Assembly: GCA_963703125.1 (NCBI GenBank)
Contig: OY969790.1
Coordinates: forward strand, 1,178,001-1,242,000
From: MFD04716-140 sp963703125
Lineage (GTDB): Bacteria > Bacteroidota > Bacteroidia > Flavobacteriales > Flavobacteriaceae
Reading direction: 5' to 3'
Length of the DNA: 64,000 nt
Each line of letters starts with the position of its first letter. Position 1 is the first letter of the stretch. The notes beneath the pieces were generated by a model. It was not told the DNA's origin, made no database searches, and saw only the letters and a list, made by a program, of their open reading frames with translations. The position numbers were made by a program, and so were the translations under genes. This document shows positions 25,927 through 34,677 of this stretch, in pieces.

Positions 25927-26240
25927 TGCATGTCCAAAAAACCATCAGTTAAATTCAAGATTCATGTCGATGTTTTACCTGTAGATAAACCCCAATATTT
26001 AGGGTTCATTCTTTAATGAAATATCATTGCAGATGCCATTTTAGATCGTCTGGTACACACGGCCCACAGGATCGACATTAAAGGAGAATCCATGAGAAAA
26101 AAACTAAAAAATAAACAGTAAATTTAACCACAAAGGAATCGACTTCGCGCAACTAGTTTGCTATGCTCACTTTCATCCGGCGCACGTGGTTCACTTTGAC
26201 CGGCTCATCCACGTAGGGGCTTGGAATTGCATAATGGAAT
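25927..26240 (+). pseudogene. IS21-family relic: 3' end of istB and IS end
   Basis: A decayed reading frame ends with ADAILDRLVHTAHRIDIKG then ESMRKKLKNKQ and a stop, which is the C-terminus of IstB, the ATPase helper of IS21 transposases. An upstream piece (HVDVLPVDK...QYLG) fits the preceding IstB region in another frame. Downstream sequence with a CACGTGGTTCACTTTGACC-like stretch looks like the IS end. The rest of the IS is missing. Confidence 0.55.
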
Positions 26241-26526
26241 CTAAAGTTACTCGATTTTCATTATCTATCTGGTCATGCTCAGAGAAATTCTCCATTTTCC
26301 AACATAAACCATAATTCAATCGTCCGTAACATTGTCTTAAATAATGATGCAATCTTCCTTGACGTAAAAATAAGAACTCCAAAAAGAAACGAAAAATCCG
26401 TTTGTTCTTCTGCATAGATGTGAACGAATTCTTCCGTTTCAAATAAAATACTAGTTGAGTCAAAGGTAAACGGGTAGCTTTGTATATGAACAAATTCTCA
26501 ATTTTTAATAACATGCTCTTTATAAT

Positions 26527-26742
26527 CTAATCACCAATTATAATCCTAGTTTCCTTTATTATTTCAGCTGCCATTTTCTCATTTTCAAACTCGGACCTTC
26601 TTTTTCATATTTGGTTGTCAGATTTACTTTGCTTATCCCATCGAAAATCCAATGAGATGTTTAGCCGTAATTGTGCGTCTAAGAAAAATTTAAAACCAAA
26701 TTCCTTCGTTAAGGCTTGGTGGTGTCCAATGGAAATATACAT
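26527..26742 (-). pseudogene. Possible remnant of a small gene with in-frame stop
   Basis: One frame reads MYISIGHHQALTKEF through 45 residues to a TGA (26605-26607), then continues for 25 residues (KRRSEFENEKMAAEIIKETR) to a second stop. The charged, gene-like composition on both sides suggests a broken gene. I do not recognise the family. Confidence 0.25.
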
Positions 26743-26837
26743 TAATGAATTTCATTCAAAAAAAAACACAAAAAGAAACCCATAAAAACACACTGCGCAT
26801 ATTAAGTGCGGTCTTTTTGCCAAATTCATATTTTTCC

Positions 26838-28100
26838 TCAATTAAGCAACTTGTTAAGTCCTTCCTTATCAAATAGTATTCTACCAATTCTAATAACAGA
26901 CCATCCTTTTTTTATTTTATATGTAAATGTTGGTTTGTCATCTAATAATTCACAATCTAGATAGTACGTCTCAAGTGCTTTAAGTGAAGTATACTTTAAT
27001 TCTTGAATATGAGTTGATATGAAGAAATAGGAATTTTTAAATTTGCGCAATCCGTTTATTGTGGTTCTGGATAATTCTAATGCATCTTCCAGATTCGTTC
27101 CACTAAAAAGTTCGTCAAAAATAGCAAAACAAGGATTTCCTTTCGATGCCTTCACAACAACGTTTTTGAGATTAATTATTTCTGACATAAAATGGCTATA
27201 TCCATTAAGGATATCGTCACTTCGGTTAATTCTAATTGAAAAATCTGTGCAAAAAGGTATCTCTCCCTTGGCGGCAGGTATTCCAAAACCTAAATGTCCA
27301 AAATACATGCAAAGTCCAATTGCTTTGAAAAATGTAGATTTCCCTGACATATTTGGCCCATTTAAAATTACCACGTTACTTGAGGTTCTAAAGTCGTTTT
27401 TAGTAGCTTTGTATAGAAGAGGGTGATAAAATCCTTTTAAAATTATACCCTTATCGGTAAAATTAGGAAAGGTGAAATTACGACTTTCCAAACTTAAACT
27501 TATTGAAAGATAGGCTTCAAACAAGAATAGGCCATCCCAGAATTCAAAAATTTGATTTTTTGATTTTAGGTTAGAAATGATACTGGAAATTTCTATTAAG
27601 TGCTTATCTTTTAGCCTACTTTCCCGAATCAAATTTTCGTATTTACTTAGATTAAAGAGGTTTAGAAAAGTTCTTATGTCATTTATATTTTGTATATAAA
27701 ATTCGGGAAATAGTTTTAATTCTATTTTTGAAAAATAATGAGTTTGAAGTCTATGAAAAAAAAGTATTAAAAGATTCAATTTACTTGCATAAGCTATCTT
27801 GACATTTTTAGAAGTAAAATATTTGAATTTTAATTTTTTATCTAAAATATGTTCTAATTGCCAGTTGTTTAAAAAATCATGTACTTCATTAAGGTAGAGA
27901 ACAGTGTATGAATAATTTTTTAAAATATTATGGTTTAATATAAACCCTTTAAAAATACTTTGTCTTCTTAGTATTTCATCTTTTGAATTAAGTGGAGATT
28001 GTAAAATTTCAAGAATCTTGCCTTTTGAAAACTTATTAAGGGAACAATCAAATAGGGGTAAAAGCTCGCTTTCAATCCTTAAATCATTAATATAATTCAT
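26838..28100 (-). CDS. MutS-like ATPase lacking mismatch-recognition domains
   Basis: This 420-aa protein has an N-terminal helical region with no clear domain (1-235), followed by the MutS C-terminal ATPase. Walker A is NGPNMSGKSTFFKAI, the Walker B region CFAIFDELFSGT, and STHIQEL is the switch region. The FSGTNLEDA segment is typical of MutS-related proteins other than MutS1. The mismatch-binding domain and Smr nuclease are absent, so classical repair is unlikely. It is cargo in the element next to the signal peptidase and bacteriocin-like gene. The role is unknown; self-protection or element maintenance is speculation. Confidence 0.85.
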   Translation of the reverse strand: MNYINDLRIESELLPLFDCSLNKFSKGKILEILQSPLNSKDEILRRQSIFKGFILNHNILKNYSYTVLYLNEVHDFLNNWQLEHILDKKLKFKYFTSKNVKIAYASKLNLLILFFHRLQTHYFSKIELKLFPEFYIQNINDIRTFLNLFNLSKYENLIRESRLKDKHLIEISSIISNLKSKNQIFEFWDGLFLFEAYLSISLSLESRNFTFPNFTDKGIILKGFYHPLLYKATKNDFRTSSNVVILNGPNMSGKSTFFKAIGLCMYFGHLGFGIPAAKGEIPFCTDFSIRINRSDDILNGYSHFMSEIINLKNVVVKASKGNPCFAIFDELFSGTNLEDALELSRTTINGLRKFKNSYFFISTHIQELKYTSLKALETYYLDCELLDDKPTFTYKIKKGWSVIRIGRILFDKEGLNKLLN

Positions 28101-28396
28101 ATATCGCTTTGAATTTGATTATATAATTCACAAATAAAGGTTTGACTAAAATCTGGCCACCCAAATAAAATCCTAAAGTTTCCAGCCTCGCATTAATTAT
28201 ATGTTAAATGAGTGTATTTTCTCGCATTTAACTTGCCTCTCTTTAATAGCAAATTACTGCAATTAGCATTTCCAGTCAGTTTTTAGTTTAAAAATAAATC
28301 TTAGATTTTTTAACCATCATACATCATATTATGACAACCTTCTTTCTTCTCCTATTTCTTTAAATTACATGTTTAATTTCGCAATCTTTATCACTT
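28101..28396. other. Gene-free AT-rich gap
   Basis: This gap lies between the MutS-like start and the end of the signal peptidase gene, both on the minus strand. It should hold the MutS-like promoter, but I see no clear -7 element. Confidence 0.4.
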
Positions 28397-29597
28397 TTAC
28401 AGTCTTTTAAAAAATCTATCCCATCTAAATACCTCTCCATATTTCGAAAGCAATATGTATTGTCCCTTGCCAATTATATTTTCCTCAGGTACAAAACCCG
28501 TATAACGAGAATCTATTGAACTTCTTCGGTTGTCACCCATCACAAAGAAATAATTCTCTTTAAAAGTGTACTGCGTTGTTTCTTTCTCATCTAAAAAGTA
28601 ATGTCCATCATTCTCAGATAATCGCACTTTTTCATGTTCTAAAAGTACTTTACTGTACAAATTAAAAGTATAAGGGTTAATCAATATAGTCATGCCTTTT
28701 TTAGGCACCAAAATTGGTCCCATATCATCTAAGAGTTCACTGAGTACCCCGCGGCTTTGCAAAAAGCTCTCTTTTATCACTTGGTTTGTCTAAAATTCTT
28801 TCAATCATCTCAATTTCACCAAAGTTCTTCAAAATATTTATCTTCTCATTGGACAAAGTACCTGTTAACCAATCATTTTTATTTCCGTCAAAATATACAG
28901 AACTTAGAATCCCTAAGGAATCTAATACAGCATATAACTTTTGTTTATTTTCTGTCTTGAATCTATTTGTGGCTTTTACCGTCAAGGGCTCCAAGTATTT
29001 TTTTCCATTCACATATATATTTCCCTTTGTTAGTTGAAGAGTATCTCCTGCCACGGCAACACATCTCTTTACTACAAAAAACATTTTTTTAATTTCATAA
29101 ATCAATACATCTCCCTGTTTCAAGAATCCTATGCCAGGCAACCTTTTATAAGACCTGCAATTTTTTTCAGTTTCCATTGGGAAGTGACTTTTTGCAGAAT
29201 AAAATAGACTTAGCCATGGTATCTCGGAAAGGCTTTGGGGAATTTTGGTTCCATATACTAATTTATTCACCAATACTACATCCTCTGAATGAAGCGTGTC
29301 TTCCATAGAATCACTTTGTATGGTATAAACATCACCTATCAATAGTCTAAAATATATTGCTGCAATAAATAAATTCAAAAGCAAAAAAAAGGCTCTAAAC
29401 ATTTTATTTAAAATCCCCGGTTTTATCTTTTTCAAAAAGCAAATAAACTTTAAGTAAAATGGGACGATAATCGCTATAGTTAAAATTAGCCAAAATGGGT
29501 ATTGAGATAGAAGTGCTAAAATTAAAAACAGAAAAATCACCTTTTTCCACTTTTCCACAATAAATTTAAAAAGTAAATGGACTTTTTTTTGTTGCAT
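28397..29597 (-). pseudogene. Signal peptidase I (LepB family), one-base frameshift
   Basis: The N-terminal part (from ATG 29597) has about three hydrophobic segments, then the catalytic Ser in IQSDSMEDTL and the Lys region VVKRCVAVAGD. The reading frame breaks near a four-base C run (28747-28750, plus strand). Removing one base joins KRELFAKPR to VLSELLDDMGPILVPKKG. The second part holds the final LepB box (FVMGDNRRSSIDSRYTGFV). The full product has about 400 aa. As cargo beside a secreted Cys-rich peptide gene it may be a dedicated processing enzyme. It is either a sequencing error or a real break. Confidence 0.8.
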
Positions 29598-30074
29598 TAT
29601 TAAAAATTATAATATCTAACGTTGAATTATTAAAACAAACTTATATGCTAATTCAAAAAAAATCTCTCAAATTGAGCCTTGGGACAGAACTACGCGATTA
29701 ATAAAAGATATGAGTAATAAAGTATAAAATACGTATGCTTTTATTTTATTGCTCTGCAATTATAAAAAAACAAATCACATAATAAGGATTAAAAAATTGA
29801 ATATGAAAACGGAAAGAAATTATCATTGAGAATCACTTGAACGAAAAACTAATGAATTTGCAGTCATAAATCAATTAAAGGAAGCCAAGTTAATTCATGT
29901 CGAGAGTTAAAAAAGAATGAGAACAAATGGTATCATTAACATCATTTTTCACCTTCCTACAAATATATTTACATTTCAGTTATTATTTCATTTTTTTTGT
30001 AAGTTTTTTCGTATTTAATAATTATCTTAGTAATACATAACCAAGTAAGTAAATTACTAATAAAACTTAAAATC
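29598..30074. other. Gene-free promoter region between divergent cargo genes
   Basis: This is very AT-rich DNA between the signal peptidase gene (minus) and the fulvocin-like gene (plus). It probably holds both promoters. I found no clear box or -7 element at a fixed spacing. Confidence 0.4.
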
Positions 30075-30776
30075 ATGAAATCACATGCAAAAAACTCTAT
30101 TTTTCTTTCGTTATTATTACTAGTGGTATTAGTTAGCTGTCAGAAAGAACCATGCTATAGTTGTGATGACGGTGTTGATTCTTGGGCTAAGGAAAACATT
30201 ACTAAAATAAGTCTAATGACTAGGTCCGATATTTTAAAACTTAATTTAGAAAAGCAAAAAGCGGCATATAGGACATTACAATCAGATAAAAAAAAGAAGT
30301 TGTGGTCTGATAAATTGGTTGATGTGAAAAAAATGGCAAAATCTGACGAGGAGCTTCAACATCTGATTGTTTTGGAAAAATTTGCAGAAAATTATGATTT
30401 TGAAAGCGATCTTCCCACCGAACTTGAAACATTTTTGTTTGAATGGTTTGATGAAGGTAAAAAAAAGTTTGGTTGGACTGATTATTTTAGGATAAGCGGT
30501 TTTATGATGTTAGGAAAAGCGGTTAACAGTGAAAAAGAATTTAAAGATTTATACTCTAAAGAAATACTGAGCTTCAATACTGGGCCAAAAGAAGACAATA
30601 GTATTTCATTAAAGCAGTTACTAGCCATCAATGTAGCAAATGCGGAGAATTGGTGTGATAGTAAGTGGTGTTATGATTGTCAAATTATTGGAGGATATTG
30701 CGTTAATAGTTGCACTACCACACAGTCCGGGTGTGGATGGCTGTGGGTATCGCCATGTACGAAAAATTGCAAATAA
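30075..30776 (+). CDS. Fulvocin-C-like bacteriocin-related lipoprotein
   Basis: This 233-aa precursor has a signal peptide with lipobox VLVSC, then EPCYSCDD. A helical, charged middle part (about 35-190) follows. The C-terminal 42 residues carry eight cysteines (NWCDSKWCYDC, GGYCVNSC, SGCGWLWVSPC, KNC). Cysteine number and the late GCGW-type motif resemble fulvocin C, a Myxococcus bacteriocin with four disulfides; the name is from memory of that family. The active peptide would be the released tail. A signal peptidase, a thiol-disulfide protein and other cargo genes surround it. No obvious separate immunity gene was seen. Confidence 0.8.
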   Translation: MKSHAKNSIFLSLLLLVVLVSCQKEPCYSCDDGVDSWAKENITKISLMTRSDILKLNLEKQKAAYRTLQSDKKKKLWSDKLVDVKKMAKSDEELQHLIVLEKFAENYDFESDLPTELETFLFEWFDEGKKKFGWTDYFRISGFMMLGKAVNSEKEFKDLYSKEILSFNTGPKEDNSISLKQLLAINVANAENWCDSKWCYDCQIIGGYCVNSCTTTQSGCGWLWVSPCTKNCK

Positions 30777-30792
30777 CATATACCTAAGACTG

Positions 30793-30820
30793 AGGCGGGC
30801 TTGAAAAGTCCGCCTTTTAA
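30793..30820 (+). terminator. Terminator after the fulvocin-like gene
   Basis: The stem AGGCGGGCTT (30793-30802) pairs with AAGTCCGCCT (30806-30815), allowing a G-T pair, and a short T run follows. Confidence 0.7.
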
Positions 30821-31155
30821 ATAACTCCACATTCTAAGTGTCTCCCTATTTGAAAGTTAGAAAAGATCAAAATCTCTTTCAAAAATTATCAGTAAGGTAA
30901 GTTAGATTATCGAAATTTGAGTTTTTACTACTATAATTATACTTGAAACAAATGCCTAATCGAAAAGAGGATTTAATGTTATAAGTGCAATTATATATTC
31001 AAGTTTGACTTCTTATTTTAAACATTTCCATAACTAACAAGATTTCATTCGAATTCAACAAAAAGATTTTAAATAAAAAGTAAAGGATATTTAAATCCTT
31101 GCTCAAATTAGGTAACAATATTATTTATTTCATTGGTTAATTAATCATTGTATTA

Positions 31156-33246
31156 ATGAAAAAAATACCTCAGCTGGTTTTTATACTGGGATTTTTCTTT
31201 TTGATCTCATGTGCTAAGTTTACAAATATTCAGGTGGACAAAGATCTACAAGTGGCATATGATTTAGCAGGCAAAAATAAAAGTGAACTTGAAAGTGTAC
31301 TTAAATATTACTCAAATTCGAAAAAGGATAGCTTAAAATATAAAGCGGCCAAGTTTTTAATCACAAAAATAATGCCAATAGGCTACTATTATGAATACAC
31401 TGAAACGGAGTATCAACAAGGCCTCAGTAAAGTTTTGGATGATTCTTTAAAAATTTTTTATGGGTTGGAAAGTTATGGTAATTTTTTGCAAAGAAGTGTC
31501 ATTGTAGAAAATACTTTGAATATGTATCAAAAAAAATATGGGAAATTCGAAGAGAATAAGAAAATCCTAAGAAGTGATTGTGAAAACTTATCCTCTACAT
31601 TCCTGATAGAAAATATTGAATTGGCATTTAAAGCCTGGGAAATGCCTTGGAGTAAAGGGTATAATTTTGACGAATTTTGTAAGTACATTTTACCTTATAA
31701 GTCTGGCAATCAAAAACCTAACAACTGGCGAAGGTTTTTCTTTGAAAATTTTAGCCATTTTCGAGATTCTATTGGTAATGAGGCTGATGCCACAATCGTT
31801 TGCAAAAAAATTAACGATATTTTTAATAAACGGAAATTTATTATTGCAAAATCGTTAGCTAATAATCCATGTCTGTTGTTAAGCAAAGATGCAGTCAGAT
31901 TCAATATTTATGGTGGTTGTGCGAGTATGTCTAATATGATGTTAGATGTTATGAGAGCGAACGGCATTCCCATAACTGAGATTTTAATGAGTAGATTTGG
32001 TTGGGATGGAAATGATCACTTACTAAATGCAGTGTTAGGGCCGAATAGAGAATGGAAATATTTTAATGGAGTAATTGAAGAACCAAGAGCAAGGAAAGTA
32101 CACAAGGATTTGACAAAGACATATAGAAAAGGCGTGTTTGATTGGCAAAGACTAACTCCTGAATATGTAAAAGCTTACCAAAACCTCAATCTTATTGGAT
32201 GGGATGATATTTCTGGTGATTTGACGGAAGCCTTTGATATATCGCCAAAATTACTAAACCCAAATGCAGATTTTAAGGGTCAGGTTTTATATCTCTGCAT
32301 CTTCGGCAATACCCTTAAAAATCCATGGGTTCCAGTTGACTTTGCAATTATCAATGAGAAGGGTTTAGTTTTTGAGGAAATTGCTGGTTTAGATGTACTA
32401 TATATTGTTATGGCAAAAGGGGTTTACGGCGAGATGATTCCACAGAGCCTTCCTTTTGTTATGGACACCTTAGGAGATTTAACATATATAAAACCAAAAG
32501 AAAAATTAATCTCCGCAATGCTAAAAAGAAAATACCCCCAAAAACCAAGACTTTTACTCACCGCGAAAAATTTAGTTGGATCGAGAATTGAGGCAACAAA
32601 TGACATTAATTTAAAAAAATGGGATGAACTATTTCAGATAGATAGTATTTTTGATATTGAGGGAGAAATTTTAAGTTTGGGAGAGGTAAAATACAGATAC
32701 TACCGATTTAAGTATCCAGCACTTGAAGAAAATAAATCTTATGATATTGCCAAATTAGCTTTCTTCAAAAAGTCTAATTCTGTTCCCGAAGAAGTTCATG
32801 GGAATTATATTTATTCTAAAGGATTTAACAAACAAATAGCAAGCTCAATATTCGATTTGGATTTACTAACTTATGCTTCAGTACAATATAAAAATGACAC
32901 TTTAATGTCCAGTTCATACGATAACAGTTCTATTTTGTCATATTGCAAAGAGTCCTTAAAAGGGGAATCATCAAGTTGGGTAGGAATTGATTTTGGACAC
33001 TCAGAAAGTATTTCAAATATTCAATATATTCCCCGAATGGCCAAAAATGGAATTTATACCAATATGGATTATGAATTATTTTATTGGGATCAACAATGGA
33101 TTTCATTAGGGAAGAGAGTTGGGACTAAGGAAGGTTTAAAATATGATAATATCCCCTTGGATGCCCTTTTATGGCTTAGGAATAATTCTGAAGGAAAGGA
33201 AGAGAGAATATTTACTTTAAAAAACAACAACCAAATATGGTGGTAA
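31156..33246 (+). CDS. Lipoprotein with transglutaminase-like and discoidin-like regions
   Basis: This 696-aa protein has a signal peptide and lipobox FLISC (Cys19). The centre has a papain/transglutaminase-like core: Cys in YGGCASMSNMMLDVMRANGIP and His in WDGNDHLLNAVLG, then WKYFNG with the likely third polar residue. The C-terminal part (about 560-680) has a discoidin/F5-8C-like pattern (SSWVGIDFGHSESISNIQYIPR, DYELFYWDQQWISLG). It is probably surface-exposed. In the bacteriocin-like cluster it could cross-link, cleave or bind surface partners, which is speculation. An upstream AT-rich gap of 379 bp holds the preceding terminator and no gene. Confidence 0.75.
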   Translation: MKKIPQLVFILGFFFLISCAKFTNIQVDKDLQVAYDLAGKNKSELESVLKYYSNSKKDSLKYKAAKFLITKIMPIGYYYEYTETEYQQGLSKVLDDSLKIFYGLESYGNFLQRSVIVENTLNMYQKKYGKFEENKKILRSDCENLSSTFLIENIELAFKAWEMPWSKGYNFDEFCKYILPYKSGNQKPNNWRRFFFENFSHFRDSIGNEADATIVCKKINDIFNKRKFIIAKSLANNPCLLLSKDAVRFNIYGGCASMSNMMLDVMRANGIPITEILMSRFGWDGNDHLLNAVLGPNREWKYFNGVIEEPRARKVHKDLTKTYRKGVFDWQRLTPEYVKAYQNLNLIGWDDISGDLTEAFDISPKLLNPNADFKGQVLYLCIFGNTLKNPWVPVDFAIINEKGLVFEEIAGLDVLYIVMAKGVYGEMIPQSLPFVMDTLGDLTYIKPKEKLISAMLKRKYPQKPRLLLTAKNLVGSRIEATNDINLKKWDELFQIDSIFDIEGEILSLGEVKYRYYRFKYPALEENKSYDIAKLAFFKKSNSVPEEVHGNYIYSKGFNKQIASSIFDLDLLTYASVQYKNDTLMSSSYDNSSILSYCKESLKGESSSWVGIDFGHSESISNIQYIPRMAKNGIYTNMDYELFYWDQQWISLGKRVGTKEGLKYDNIPLDALLWLRNNSEGKEERIFTLKNNNQIWW

Positions 33247-33568
33247 TATTATTTTATTTAGCATTTAAATCTGCAATCTATTTTATTTTTTAAAGGCTAA
33301 AGCATTAGTTCTTCCTATTGTAAATAATTTATACTGGAATTAATTATTCATTAAATATAATGTTGTTTACTTTTTAATCGATTTAAATCTATAAAATAAA
33401 GCCTTATCTCATCTTAAGAGAATTGACTAAAATGCGCTAAGGACTTCAATTTTTGGATAAAACAATTTCACTCAAGATTGTTTTTAAATTATACTGCCAG
33501 TGTGATTGTGTCTTTATTAAAAATTTATTTCTAGAGTCGGGATTCCTTCTTGGTATTCTTGTAGACAG
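33247..33568. other. Gene-free gap between convergent genes
   Basis: This AT-rich gap between the transglutaminase-like gene and the convergent TlpA-like gene holds no recognisable feature. Confidence 0.4.
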
Positions 33569-34411
33569 TTATTCATTTAAGAGCCTAGTAACCTCTGTTG
33601 TGATATTATTGATAAAAATATCCTTGTCGACTTCCAATCTGCCATCATATCTGATTTTGCCATTTTTCAGTACTAATAAATGTGGGTAAGCATCGATGCC
33701 TAATTGTTGTACTTCTTCTATTGAAGTTGCATACAATGTAGGAAATTTGTACCCCAAATTATTCACTAATTCAATAGTTGCATCAAAGTTATTCTCCTTC
33801 ATGGGGACATTAATTGAATATAATTCGATATCCTTGTTATTTTTAAAATTAAGATAGTTTCTCTCTAAACCTGGAAATTTTTCAAAACAAACACCACAAG
33901 AAGTTGTCCAAAAATCAAGGGCTATTATTTTTGATGGATTCAAATGAATGGTATCCCTACTCTTATCGATGAGGGTTAGTGATTTAAATAGCTTGTTAGT
34001 TCTAGCCCCCTTATTGTTCATATAGACAAGCATATTTGGAAAAAAAACAAACGACATTATGAAAAAGAGGAAAAAGGCTGTTGCAGGCAAAACAATTCCT
34101 CTTTTTACAGCAAATCTAAACCCAAATAAAGAGCTCAATGGAACAAACAGAATATAAGGCAATACAAATGTAAGCCCTACAAAAAAAGAAAAAACTGTGA
34201 AGCATAAGATAAAAGGCAGAACCAATATTAAATACCACTTCAGGCTGTTCTTGTAATCTATTCTAGAAAAAAGAAAATATGAAATACAAAAAGAGCTGAT
34301 AAGAGTAAAAAGAAGCATCCATTTATGGTTTCCTTTAAAAATAATCCCATACAAAAAATAGAAAACAAATATTGAAATGGAGGTCAAGAGTTTTTGATTC
34401 GTTTTTTTCAT
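33569..34411 (-). CDS. Membrane protein with TlpA-like thioredoxin domain
   Basis: This 280-aa protein has four or five hydrophobic segments in residues 1-140, then a thioredoxin-fold domain (about 145-275). The active site is DFWTTSCGVCFEKFPGLE (CxxC), with cis-Pro in DAYPHLLVL. The domain likely faces the periplasm. It could form or reduce disulfides in secreted proteins. Its position beside a product with eight C-terminal cysteines makes oxidative folding of that product a good hypothesis. A cytochrome-maturation role is less likely because no such genes are near. Confidence 0.82.
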   Translation of the reverse strand: MKKTNQKLLTSISIFVFYFLYGIIFKGNHKWMLLFTLISSFCISYFLFSRIDYKNSLKWYLILVLPFILCFTVFSFFVGLTFVLPYILFVPLSSLFGFRFAVKRGIVLPATAFFLFFIMSFVFFPNMLVYMNNKGARTNKLFKSLTLIDKSRDTIHLNPSKIIALDFWTTSCGVCFEKFPGLERNYLNFKNNKDIELYSINVPMKENNFDATIELVNNLGYKFPTLYATSIEEVQQLGIDAYPHLLVLKNGKIRYDGRLEVDKDIFINNITTEVTRLLNE

Positions 34412-34677
34412 AATTTTTCTAAATTACTTTATGTGTCAGAAAATTCTGTTTTACATAGAGGATATTTTATATAAAATTAACATTTTTTTCTACAGTTAAG
34501 GGCAACGAATTTAATATATTAACATAGTTTAACAAATACAAGAACTCTAAAAATAGGTTGTTAATTCTTGATGTGCTTACTATTCATCTTAAATATAAAA
34601 AGGTGTAGTATTATTTCATTAATCAAATGATATTAAAGCTCCATTCTCAAATTGTTTAAATAAAATAACACATGTAG

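Noticed and set aside
26191..26514. A 107-aa minus-strand frame over the IS21 end
   Set aside because: It overlaps the IS relic, has no gene-like composition and no recognisable pattern.
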